This document shows, in pieces, positions 25,558 through 33,317 of a stretch of 64,000 nucleotides of DNA (positions within the stretch are counted from its first letter, which is position 1; every line of letters begins with the position of its first letter). Under the pieces are notes generated by a model. That model was given only the letters and a program-made list of their open reading frames with translations, was not told where the DNA came from and made no database searches. Position numbers and translations under genes: made by a program. The DNA comes from Pseudomonas fluorescens (GTDB lineage Bacteria > Pseudomonadota > Gammaproteobacteria > Pseudomonadales > Pseudomonadaceae): positions 1,984,001 to 2,048,000 of the forward strand of contig NZ_CP015225.1 of the NCBI RefSeq assembly GCF_001623525.1. Reading direction: 5' to 3'.

Positions 25558-26334
25558 TCAGCCGGCCTTGCCACCCAGGTAGAAATGCTGGATGTCTTCC
25601 CGTGCCGCCAGCGCCGTCGCATCACCCTCACCCACCACCCGCCCGTTCTCCAGGATGTAGGCGTAGCTGGCATGGCGCAGGGCGACATTGATGTTCTGCT
25701 CAGCCACCAGAAAACTCACGCCCTCCTGCGCATTGAGCTGCGCGACGATGGCGAAAATCTCTTCGACAAGGAGCGGCGCCAGGCCCATCGAAGGCTCATC
25801 GAGCAGCACCAGTCGAGGCTTGGTCATCAGTGCCCGGCCGATGGCAAGCATCTGCTGCTCGCCACCCGAGGTCAGTCCGGCCTGGGTCTTGCGCTTGGTC
25901 TTCAGCCGTGGGAACCAGGCGTAAATACGTTCCAGATCCTGCTCCAGCGCCCGTCGCGTCGGCTTGCGCAGGAAACCGCCACTGCGCAGGTTATCCTCGA
26001 CCGTCAGATGGGCGAACACATGCCGCCCCTCCAGCACATGGACGATGCCCTGGCGTGCCAGCAGATTGGCCGCAACCCCGGCGGTGTCCCGTCCCTGGAA
26101 GACAATCCGCCCACGACTGACCTGCGCCCGATCGGCCTGGACCAGCCCGGAAATGGCCTTGAGCGTCGTGCTCTTGCCGGCCCCGTTGGCGCCGAGCAGG
26201 GCGACGATATCGCCCTGTCCGACCCGCAGGGAAACCCCGGCCACGGCGAGGATCGCTCCGTCGTAGATCACTTCGATGTCTTGCACTGCCAGCAACTCAC
26301 GGCTTTCGGTACCAGCAAGGGCCGCAATGGTCAT
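25558..26334 (-). CDS. LivF-type ABC transporter ATPase
   Basis: A 258-residue ATPase of the branched-chain amino-acid (HAAT) family: Walker A GANGAGKST, the signature TSGGEQQ and Walker B LVLLDEPSMGLAP, the last two being LivF hallmarks. The ATG at 26334 is preceded by GGAGG at five bases; the longer upstream frame has no family similarity. It completes a Liv-type importer with LivG (29787), LivH (28909), LivM (27840) and the binding protein (26400). The surrounding sulfur genes suggest an organosulfur substrate rather than leucine. Confidence 0.92.
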   Translation of the reverse strand: MTIAALAGTESRELLAVQDIEVIYDGAILAVAGVSLRVGQGDIVALLGANGAGKSTTLKAISGLVQADRAQVSRGRIVFQGRDTAGVAANLLARQGIVHVLEGRHVFAHLTVEDNLRSGGFLRKPTRRALEQDLERIYAWFPRLKTKRKTQAGLTSGGEQQMLAIGRALMTKPRLVLLDEPSMGLAPLLVEEIFAIVAQLNAQEGVSFLVAEQNINVALRHASYAYILENGRVVGEGDATALAAREDIQHFYLGGKAG

Positions 26335-26399
26335 GGTTTCCTCCCCCTTGGGCGCATTCGCGCCCGGTTGCGTTTCGATTTGCCGAGCTGTGCGCCTGG

Positions 26400-27734
26400 T
26401 TACTGCGCCGCGCAATCGCGGAGGGTCACGCCCTTCTCTTTCGCGTACTCGGCGGCCTTGGCATCGATCAACGGGCGCAACGTGGCGCGATCGGCCTGGA
26501 CCCAATCGGTGATCAGGTTCCACTGCTGGCCGTCCCACTGCTGCACTTTGGCTGCCCCACCACCCTCGTGGTCGTTGCAGGACAACCGCAGCGGTTGCAT
26601 CAGCCCGAGAAAACCGATTTCCTTGAGGCGTGCATCGTTGAGGTCGAGGTGCTCCAGGCCCCAGCGACCTTCCTCACCGTTGAGCGGGCGATTACCGAAA
26701 TGCTTCTGCCCGGCGCGGATCGCTTCGACGGCAATGGCGGCGTTCACCAGGCCAGAGTTGTAGTAGACGCTGCCGAAGCTCTTCGGATCCTTGAGGTCGC
26801 TCTTGCCGGTGTCGAGAATGTACTGGCGGATGCGCTGGTGGATGTCAAAGTTGGCGCCGCCCGGATAGGGTGTCAGCGCCAGATAGCCCTTGCCCGCCTC
26901 GCCCGCCGGCAGCACGTCTTCGTTGGAACTGGCCCAGATGTCGCCGACGATGCGCTCCACCGGGTAGCCGAAACGTGCCGCGGTCTTGATCGCCACTGGC
27001 GTGGACACGCCCCAGGTACGCAGGAACACCCAATCCGGCTTGAGTTGTCGCACCTGGCGCCACTGCCCAGCCTGCTCGTTACCCGGGTCGGCCACCGCGA
27101 TCTGGATGTTCTCGAAGCCGTACTTCTGCGCCAGCAGTGCCAACGGCCCCTGGGTTTCCCGACCGTAGGCGGAATCGTGGTAGACGGTGGCGATTTTCTT
27201 GCCCTTGAGCTTGTCCAGCCCACCCTCGCGCTCGGCCACGTAGTTGATGAACGCCGAGGCCTCGCTGTAGAACGTCAGCATGACCGGAAAGTTGTAGGGG
27301 AACACCCTGCCGTCAGTGGCTTCGGTGCGGCCATAGCCGAGGGTGATCAAGGGAATCCTGTCGGCGGCGGCCTTGTCCGCAAGGGCATAGGCCGCTGGTG
27401 CACCATTGGGCGAGTAGATCGCCACCGGCGCGCCGTTGAGGCCATTTTTGAAGCGCTCGTAGCATTCAATGCCCTTCTCCGCCGTCCATTCGGTCTCGCA
27501 CTCCTGCCAGACCAGCTTGACGCCATTGATCCCGCCTTCCACTTCATTGATGTAGCGCAGGTAGTCGATCATCCCGGCCCAGACCGGAATGCCACTGGAG
27601 GCATAGGCGCCGACCCGGAAGGTGGCCAATGGGAAGAACTGTTCGTTGGCCGCCTGGGCAGCAGGGATCAGCGCCGCACAGGCACCGAGCACCAGGCCTA
27701 TGGCGGCGAGGCTACGTTTGAAGATTGCATGCAT
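26400..27734 (-). CDS. Liv-type ABC transporter substrate-binding protein
   Basis: A 444-residue periplasmic protein with a clear signal peptide (cleavage near AAQAA, about residue 28) and the type-I binding fold of the LivK/AmiC class. Typical segments are YSPNGAPAAYALADKAAADRIPLITLGYG in lobe 1 and KIATVYHDSAYGRE, then LKPDWVFLRTWG. It is longer than classic LivK (about 370). In Pseudomonas such binders serve amino acids, amides, urea or aromatic acids; the sulfur operon implies a sulfur compound here, which is inference. It lies 105 bp downstream of livM and 65 bp upstream of livF. Confidence 0.9.
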   Translation of the reverse strand: MHAIFKRSLAAIGLVLGACAALIPAAQAANEQFFPLATFRVGAYASSGIPVWAGMIDYLRYINEVEGGINGVKLVWQECETEWTAEKGIECYERFKNGLNGAPVAIYSPNGAPAAYALADKAAADRIPLITLGYGRTEATDGRVFPYNFPVMLTFYSEASAFINYVAEREGGLDKLKGKKIATVYHDSAYGRETQGPLALLAQKYGFENIQIAVADPGNEQAGQWRQVRQLKPDWVFLRTWGVSTPVAIKTAARFGYPVERIVGDIWASSNEDVLPAGEAGKGYLALTPYPGGANFDIHQRIRQYILDTGKSDLKDPKSFGSVYYNSGLVNAAIAVEAIRAGQKHFGNRPLNGEEGRWGLEHLDLNDARLKEIGFLGLMQPLRLSCNDHEGGGAAKVQQWDGQQWNLITDWVQADRATLRPLIDAKAAEYAKEKGVTLRDCAAQ

Positions 27735-27839
27735 GATTGTTTTTCTCGGTTTGAGTGCCAGGCCGTGTAATGACGGCCGGTGGTTGGAAGCCTCCTTTCC
27801 CGGGATCGGGTCAAGGTCTGTTGGGTCGTGGGTCAGTGC

Positions 27840-28904
27840 TCAGAACCGCAGCGGCCAGACCCTGATGCGTTCGCGCAGATCGCCGAGCAGGCGTGCCAGT
27901 CCCTCCGGCTCCTTGATCAGGAACCAGATGATCAAACCGCCGAAGAGCACCTTCTGCAGGTTCTGCAGTTGCCCGGCGTCGACGTTGCCGTTGAACAGCC
28001 ATTGCCCGGCATGGCTGAGCAGGATCGGCACCAGGCTGATGAAGGCTGCGCCGATGAAGCTGCCGGCAATGCTGCCCATGCCGCCGATAATGATGATGAA
28101 CAGAATCTGGAACGAGCGGTTGATGTCGAAGCTGCCAGCACTGGCTGTCCCCAGGTAGGCGAACGCCCAGAGCGCCCCGGCGATGCCCAGGTAAAACGAA
28201 CTGACGGCGAAGGCCATGCGCTTGTCGCGCTCGACCGCAATCCCAATCACCGAAGCAGCGGTGTCCATGTCACGGATCGCCATCCAGTTGCGGCCGACCT
28301 GGCTGCGCACCAGGTTGATCGCCACCCAGGTCAGCAGCACCACGCAACTGAGAGTCAACAGGTAGCGACCGACCGGGGTGGTCAGGTTATGCCCGAACAA
28401 CTCCAGGCGGGGCGCGCTGATGGTGCCCGACGAGGCGTAGTTGTAGAACCAGGGGAACTTGGCGAACACCCACTCCAGGAAGAACTGCGCGGCCAGCGTG
28501 GTGACCATCAGGTAGAAGCCCTTGATCCGCGAACTGGGGATACCGAACAGCAACCCGACCAACCCGGCGATCACCCCACCGCCAAGCAGGGCCAGCGGCA
28601 ACGGCAGGCCAGGCACGCGCAGCAGCAGGCCGTAGGTGGCGAACGCACCCACCGCCATGAAGCCGGCGGCACCGACCGACGTCTGGCCGGTGTAACCAGT
28701 CAGCAGGTTCAGCCCCAGGCCGGCCAGCGACAACACCAGGAAAGGAATCAGGATCGCATTGAGCCAATAGTCGTTACCCAGCCACGGCAGGCCGACAAAG
28801 GCCAGCAGCAGCAATAGCAGCAGGCCCGGTCGCCAGCGTCGACGCACCAAGGTCAGGGGCGCCTCGTCGAAGCTAGCAGTCAGGCGCGGAACAGTAGCGG
28901 TCAT
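27840..28904 (-). CDS. LivM-type ABC transporter permease
   Basis: A 354-residue permease with about nine to ten hydrophobic helices. The LivM blocks are LAGLGLNLLTGYTGQTSVGAAGFMAVGAFA and RSQVGRNWMAIRDMDTAASVIGI (the EAA-like loop contacting the ATPases), followed by a GGMGSIAGSFIGAAF segment. I prefer the ATG at 28904, just after the livH stop, over an upstream TTG at 28922 that would overlap livH by 14 bases. Confidence 0.91.
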   Translation of the reverse strand: MTATVPRLTASFDEAPLTLVRRRWRPGLLLLLLLAFVGLPWLGNDYWLNAILIPFLVLSLAGLGLNLLTGYTGQTSVGAAGFMAVGAFATYGLLLRVPGLPLPLALLGGGVIAGLVGLLFGIPSSRIKGFYLMVTTLAAQFFLEWVFAKFPWFYNYASSGTISAPRLELFGHNLTTPVGRYLLTLSCVVLLTWVAINLVRSQVGRNWMAIRDMDTAASVIGIAVERDKRMAFAVSSFYLGIAGALWAFAYLGTASAGSFDINRSFQILFIIIIGGMGSIAGSFIGAAFISLVPILLSHAGQWLFNGNVDAGQLQNLQKVLFGGLIIWFLIKEPEGLARLLGDLRERIRVWPLRF

Positions 28905-28908
28905 GGCG

Positions 28909-29790
28909 TCATACCCGTTCAATGATCCGGTCGCCGAACAGGCCGGACGGACGGATGTAGAGGAAGATCAAGGCGAGGAAATAGGCGAACCAGGGCGTGA
29001 TGCCTCCGCCGATCAGCGGGCCGATGTAGGCCTCGGCGAGGTTCTCGGCGGCGCCGACGATCAGCCCGCCGACGATGGCCCCGCCAATCGAGGTGAAGCC
29101 CCCGATGATCAGTACCGGCAGCGCCTTGAGCACCACCAGCGAGAGCGAAAACTGCACGCCCTGGCGCGCGCCCCAGAGCAGCCCGGCGACCAGCCCGACC
29201 ACGCCGGCCACGGCCCAGACAATCTGCCAGATGCGGTTGAGGTTGATGCCCAGCGACAGCGCCGCACGGGTATCGTCGGCCACGGCGCGCAAGGCAACAC
29301 CGATGCGGGTCCTGTTGAACAGCAAGGCCAGCACCGCCACCGTCAACGCTGACACCCCTGCGGCGATCAGGTCGAACTGGCTGATCATGATCTCGCCGAC
29401 GAACAGCGGGACGTCCTCGATGCCCAGGTCCAGCGCGCGCACCTGGGCGCCCATCAGCCCTTGGGCGAGGCCTTCGATGATGAACGACAAGCCGAGGGTG
29501 GCCATGAACAGGGTAATCTGCGAACGGTTGACCAGCGGCCGCAGCACCAGGCGCTCGATCAGCAACGCGCCGACGATCATCACCAACACCGTCAGGACCA
29601 ACGCCAGGGCAAAGGACAAGCCCTGCTCGCGCAAGCTGACGAAAGTCAGCGCGGCAAACAACAACATGGCGCCCTGGGCAAAGTTGAACACACCGCTGGC
29701 CTTGTAGATCAGCACGAAACCAATGGCCACCAGTGAGTACAGGGTGCCGGCCAGCAATCCGCCGATCAGCGTTTCCAGAAAAAAGTTCAT
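28909..29790 (-). CDS. LivH-type ABC transporter permease
   Basis: A 293-residue permease with about eight helices. LivH marks are GLLAGTLYSLVAIGFVLIYKASGVFNFAQGAM at the N-terminus and RTRIGVALRAVADDTRAALSLGI (coupling loop) near residues 185-205, then GGFTSIGGAIVGGLIVGAAE. It overlaps the livG stop by ATGA at 29787-29790, so the two are translationally coupled. Confidence 0.93.
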   Translation of the reverse strand: MNFFLETLIGGLLAGTLYSLVAIGFVLIYKASGVFNFAQGAMLLFAALTFVSLREQGLSFALALVLTVLVMIVGALLIERLVLRPLVNRSQITLFMATLGLSFIIEGLAQGLMGAQVRALDLGIEDVPLFVGEIMISQFDLIAAGVSALTVAVLALLFNRTRIGVALRAVADDTRAALSLGINLNRIWQIVWAVAGVVGLVAGLLWGARQGVQFSLSLVVLKALPVLIIGGFTSIGGAIVGGLIVGAAENLAEAYIGPLIGGGITPWFAYFLALIFLYIRPSGLFGDRIIERV

Positions 29791-30557
29791 GGGTGCGACG
29801 CCCCCAGATAAGCGGCGATCACCTCGGGATTGACCTGGACCTCGGCCGGCGAGCCGTCGCCGACCTTGCGTCCGTAGTCCAGCACCACCACATGGCTGGA
29901 CAAGCCCATGACCACCTGGATGTCGTGCTCGATGAGAATCACCGTGGTGCCAAGATCGCGATTGATGTCGGTGATGAAACGGCTCATGTCCTGTTTCTCC
30001 TCGGCGTTCATGCCGGCCATCGGCTCGTCGAGCAACAGCAGGGTTGGCTGTGCAATCAGTGCCCGGCCCAGCTCCACGCGTTTCTGCAGGCCGTAGGCCA
30101 GGCTGCCCACGGCGACGTCGCGCCAGGCCTGCAGTTCGAGGAATTCCAGCACCCGCTCGGCACGCTCGGCAAACGCCCGAGCCTCGCGCCGGGCACGCGG
30201 CAGGCCGAGGGCCTGTTCGAGAAAGAACGTGCGTTGGAAGCGAGACAGGCCGGTGAGCAGGTTGTCCACCACGCTCATTTTCTTGAACAGCGCATTGTTC
30301 TGGAACGTCCGGCCGATACCGAGCCGCGCCGCCTTCAGCGGATGCGGGCGGTGCAACGGTTCGGCGGCGAAGAACAACTGGCCGGCGTCGGCCCGGTAGA
30401 CGCCGTTGAGGATGTTCAGCAGCGAACTCTTGCCCGCGCCGTTCGGCCCGATCAGCGCGCAGATTTCGCCAAGCTTTACGCTGAACGAAAGGTCGGAAAT
30501 CGCTTTCACACCCCGGAACGACAGCGACACGTTGCGCACCTCCAGCAGTGCACTCAT
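29787..30557 (-). CDS. LivG-type ABC transporter ATPase
   Basis: A 256-residue ATPase: Walker A GPNGAGKSS, a degenerate signature (VGSLAYGLQKRVELGRAL, with SLAYGLQKR in place of LSGGQ, as in many LivG proteins) and Walker B LLLLDEPMAGMN. The start at 30557 gives the normal N-terminus MSALLEVRNVSLSF and overlaps the upstream adenylating-enzyme gene by ATGA. Confidence 0.92.
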   Translation of the reverse strand: MSALLEVRNVSLSFRGVKAISDLSFSVKLGEICALIGPNGAGKSSLLNILNGVYRADAGQLFFAAEPLHRPHPLKAARLGIGRTFQNNALFKKMSVVDNLLTGLSRFQRTFFLEQALGLPRARREARAFAERAERVLEFLELQAWRDVAVGSLAYGLQKRVELGRALIAQPTLLLLDEPMAGMNAEEKQDMSRFITDINRDLGTTVILIEHDIQVVMGLSSHVVVLDYGRKVGDGSPAEVQVNPEVIAAYLGASHP

Positions 30558-31525
30558 GCCGCTCGCTCCAGGTACTCCTGCAACCACGATTGAGGTGCCC
30601 GCCCTTGCCGTACGACGTGTGCGGGAGCACTCGGCACCTCGATCCGGCGCAGCCGCTGGAAGCCGAGCAGGTGCCGCACCCGCGCCTTGAGCCAGCGTCG
30701 CAAGCCACGCCGCGGATCATCCAGGGTCCATTCGCACAGGCGCCTTCGCCAAGTGCCTGGAAGTGGCAGGCGAGCTTCGATTTCCGCCGCCAGGGATTCG
30801 ACTCGCACGGCAGACAGCAACAAGGCCGTCGGGGCGATCTCGCGGCGATCGCGACTGGCTGACTCGCGGGTTTCCGGAAATGCCAGGCCTTCTCCGCCGT
30901 CCAGCCAACGACTGAACAAATGGGTCAAGCCATCGCGCCATTCGGTGCCTTCGTCGACCCATACCACCGCGTCCTCGGCGACCTGGGCCCAGCCCTGGCG
31001 CTGTGCGGTCGGCGCCTCGGTGACGAACAGCACCGACAGCGACTGCACTTGCCACAGGCCGCGACTCGCTGCGTTAGCCTGGGCCGAATACAGCCGCAGC
31101 GGCCAATCCTCATCCAGGCCACACTGCAGCCAGTGCGATACGCTTTCGCGGCGCTGGACAAAGGCGAACGTCGGACGGGCCAGGCGTAACTGGCGCTGTA
31201 GATCCTCACCACGGCTGTCGCGGTCGATCACCACGCTGTACCCGCCCAGTTGGCGCGCGGCCAGTGCCAGGATCAACAGGCTCGGCTCGAAGGCACCACT
31301 GAGCGCCAGCCGCGCGCCTGGGGCAAAGCCCTGCTGGCGCAAGCCATCGCACACACGCTCGACCTCGCGCTGCACATCGATCCACCGCCAGGCTTTCCAG
31401 ATGCCGAGACGCCGATGGCGCAGGGCGATCTGCGTCGGTCGCTCCCTGGCCCAGCGTTGCAAGGCCACCAGGGCACCGTCAGTCACGCTTTCGGGCAGAG
31501 GCGAATTGAGTTCGTAGACACTCAT
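30554..31525 (-). CDS. Degenerate, truncated AMP-binding (acyl-CoA ligase-like) protein
   Basis: A 323-residue protein resembling the N-terminal subdomain of acyl-CoA synthetases: ALVALQRWARERPTQIALRHRRLGIWKAWRWIDVQREVERVCDGLRQQG, then LALSGAFEPSLLILALAARQLGGYSVVIDRDSRGEDLQRQL. The ATP-binding T-SGTTG-PK loop is missing (the equivalent stretch reads LSVLFVTEAPTAQRQGW) and so is the C-terminal domain. It is therefore unlikely to adenylate anything. Full or partial ligases often accompany Liv-type importers, where a regulatory or scaffolding role has been suspected. It is coupled to livG and lies four bases after the monooxygenase gene. Confidence 0.7.
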   Translation of the reverse strand: MSVYELNSPLPESVTDGALVALQRWARERPTQIALRHRRLGIWKAWRWIDVQREVERVCDGLRQQGFAPGARLALSGAFEPSLLILALAARQLGGYSVVIDRDSRGEDLQRQLRLARPTFAFVQRRESVSHWLQCGLDEDWPLRLYSAQANAASRGLWQVQSLSVLFVTEAPTAQRQGWAQVAEDAVVWVDEGTEWRDGLTHLFSRWLDGGEGLAFPETRESASRDRREIAPTALLLSAVRVESLAAEIEARLPLPGTWRRRLCEWTLDDPRRGLRRWLKARVRHLLGFQRLRRIEVPSAPAHVVRQGRAPQSWLQEYLERAA

Positions 31526-31529
31526 GGGC

Positions 31530-32948
31530 TTACTCCTCGCCGGCCAAGGCCGGCTCAGCGAGGCGAGTGCGCCGGGCCAGGCGACTCAAGTCCCGATAGC
31601 CGGCGCCAGGGTGGTTGGCGGGCAGTCGCGGGCCGTCGCCGAACAGCTTGTCGCGCAAGGTGCCGGGGCGGTATTCGGTCTTGTACGCACCGCGCTGTTG
31701 CAACTCGGGCACCAACAGTTCAACCACATCGCGGAAGGTTTCATGGGCCAGGGCATAGGCCAGGTTGAAGCCGTCCACATCGGTGTCCTCGACCCAGGCC
31801 TGCAACTCGTCTGCCACCGTTTGCGCACTGCCGACAATCAACGGGCCAAAGCCGCCGATGCCGACCCAGTCGGCCAGTTCCTGGACGGTCCACTGCTTGT
31901 CCGGATCGGCGGTAGAGAAGGTTTCCACCGCCGACTGGATGGCGTTGGTGTGGATGTGCTTGAGCACCTGGTCGGGCCGGTACTGACCGAAGTCGATACC
32001 CGTCCAGCCAGAGATCAGCGCCAACGCGCCCTCGTAGCTGCTGTAGGACTTCAATTCTCGCCACTTGGCCTGGGCCTTGGCATCGGTCTCGTCGACGATC
32101 ACCGTCTGCAGATTGAAGATCAGCACCTTGCGCGGATCGCGCCCGGCTTCGGCGGCACGCCGGCGAATATCGGCCACGGTCTTTTTCAGGATCACCTTGG
32201 ACGGTGCAGCGACAAACACACATTCCGCGTGCCCTGCGGCAAAGTCCTTGCCACGGCTCGACGCCCCGGCCTGGTAGAGCACCGGCGTGCGTTGCGGCGA
32301 CGGTTCGCAGAGGTGGATGCCCGGCACCTGGAAGTGCTTGCCCTGGTGACGGATCTCGTGGACCTTGCTCGGGTCGCTGAAAATGCCGCGCTCACGGTCG
32401 CGCACCACCGCGCCCTCCTCCCAACTGCCTTCGAACAACTTGTAGAGCACCTCCAGGTATTCGTCGGCATAGTCGTAGCGCGCATCATGATCGCTCAGCG
32501 CCTTCTGCCCGAGGTTGCGCGCCCCACTGTCGAGGTAAGAGGTGACGATGTTCCAACCGATACGCCCCTTGGTCAGGTGGTCCAGCGTGGACAGCCGGCG
32601 GGCGAAGGGATACGGGTGCTCGAAGGTCAGCGAGGCGGTGAGGCCAAAACCCAGGTGTTCGGTCACCAGCGCCATCGGCGTGATCAACGCCAAGGGATCG
32701 TTGACTGGCACTTGCGTCGCCTGGCGGATGGCCGCATCGCCATTGCCACCGAGCACATCGTAGATACCAATCACATCAGCGATGAAGATGCCGTCGAACT
32801 TGCCGCGCTCCAACAGCTTGGCCAGGTCGGTCCAGTAATCCAGGTCCTTGTACTGCCAGGCGCGATCCTTGGGATGCCTCCAGAGACCAGGCGACTGGTG
32901 ACCGACACAGTTCATCTCAAAGGCATTCAAACGAATTTCACGTGGCAT
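31530..32948 (-). CDS. NtaA/SnaA/DmoA-family FMNH2-dependent monooxygenase
   Basis: A 472-residue LLM-class monooxygenase of the NtaA/DszA/DmoA group. Diagnostic segments are LNAFEMNCVGHQSPGLWRHP at the start, GRIGWNIVTSYLDSGARNLG (the family's GWNIVTS) and PVLYQAGASSRGKDFAAGHAECVFV. Members oxidise dimethyl sulfide, dibenzothiophene sulfone, nitrilotriacetate and similar compounds with FMNH2 from a separate reductase, here plausibly MsuE. It is the first gene of a transcript running through the Liv importer and is preceded by a sigma-54-like promoter and an SfnR-type dyad. AGGAG lies six bases before the ATG. The sulfur substrate cannot be named. Confidence 0.88.
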   Translation of the reverse strand: MPREIRLNAFEMNCVGHQSPGLWRHPKDRAWQYKDLDYWTDLAKLLERGKFDGIFIADVIGIYDVLGGNGDAAIRQATQVPVNDPLALITPMALVTEHLGFGLTASLTFEHPYPFARRLSTLDHLTKGRIGWNIVTSYLDSGARNLGQKALSDHDARYDYADEYLEVLYKLFEGSWEEGAVVRDRERGIFSDPSKVHEIRHQGKHFQVPGIHLCEPSPQRTPVLYQAGASSRGKDFAAGHAECVFVAAPSKVILKKTVADIRRRAAEAGRDPRKVLIFNLQTVIVDETDAKAQAKWRELKSYSSYEGALALISGWTGIDFGQYRPDQVLKHIHTNAIQSAVETFSTADPDKQWTVQELADWVGIGGFGPLIVGSAQTVADELQAWVEDTDVDGFNLAYALAHETFRDVVELLVPELQQRGAYKTEYRPGTLRDKLFGDGPRLPANHPGAGYRDLSRLARRTRLAEPALAGEE

Positions 32949-33004
32949 GGGAACTCCTGCTCGATAGATTCAGCACCACTTCCCGGTGCTTCCCACTGTT
33001 CTAT

Positions 33005-33021
33005 CAACATGAATCATGCCA
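33005..33021 (-). promoter_or_regulatory. Weak sigma-54-like promoter of the monooxygenase/Liv operon
   Basis: The minus strand reads TTGGCATGATTCATGTT, with GG at 33020-33019 and GT in place of the usual GC at 33008-33007. Taken alone it is weak. Its placement, exactly 94 bp from the dyad centre as at the other two promoters, makes it credible. Confidence 0.6.
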
Positions 33022-33103
33022 AGTAATAACTCGTTTAATTACAATTAGTTAGATATACATCCAGGTAAAGGAAATGCCTGCACGGGGACAACCTTGTTGA
33101 TCA

Positions 33104-33123
33104 ACTGTCCGGTAGCAGACAGT
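33104..33123. promoter_or_regulatory. SfnR-type upstream activating dyad (monooxygenase operon)
   Basis: ACTGTC-N8-GACAGT, the same half-site design and spacer length as the msuE and sfnB dyads, with T to C and A to G changes in the inner base of each half. The centre at 33113.5 is 94 bp from the -24 GG at 33019-33020. Confidence 0.72.
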
Positions 33124-33214
33124 GCCTAGGTGATTCGTATGAGCCTCTGAAGGCCCAATCACTCCTCATTCCTGCCGGGGAATCCGCATCACGATATTTA
33201 GCTTGACGCACGAG

Positions 33215-33255
33215 ATTATGATCATCATATTTGGCAAGAATATTACGATCATCAT
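33215..33255. repeat. Two 14-bp direct repeats in the MFS-gene promoter region
   Basis: ATTATGATCATCAT (33215-33228) recurs as ATTACGATCATCAT (33242-33255), one mismatch, 27 bp start to start. Each holds the palindrome ATGATCAT or a near match. The position, 60-105 bp upstream of the MFS start, suits a pair of regulator-binding sites. Confidence 0.5.
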
Positions 33256-33317
33256 GCGAATAGCCCACAACGCCACGAGCCGCAGACTCAGCTATCCACT
33301 AGCACAGGAGAGGATGT

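Larger units (their letters stand above)
32949..33317. other. Divergent regulatory region, monooxygenase / MFS exporter
   Basis: This 369-bp gene-free region contains, from left to right, a weak sigma-54 promoter for the minus-strand operon (33005-33021), its dyad at 33104-33123, and a pair of near-identical 14-mers (33215-33228 and 33242-33255) close to the plus-strand MFS gene. It is noticeably A+T richer than the flanking genes. I see no convincing ORF or RNA gene in it. Confidence 0.7.

Noticed and set aside
28909..30720. Single 600-codon frame covering livH and antisense-like sequence upstream
   Set aside because: Only the part from 29790 encodes LivH; the upstream part is an alternative frame of livG.
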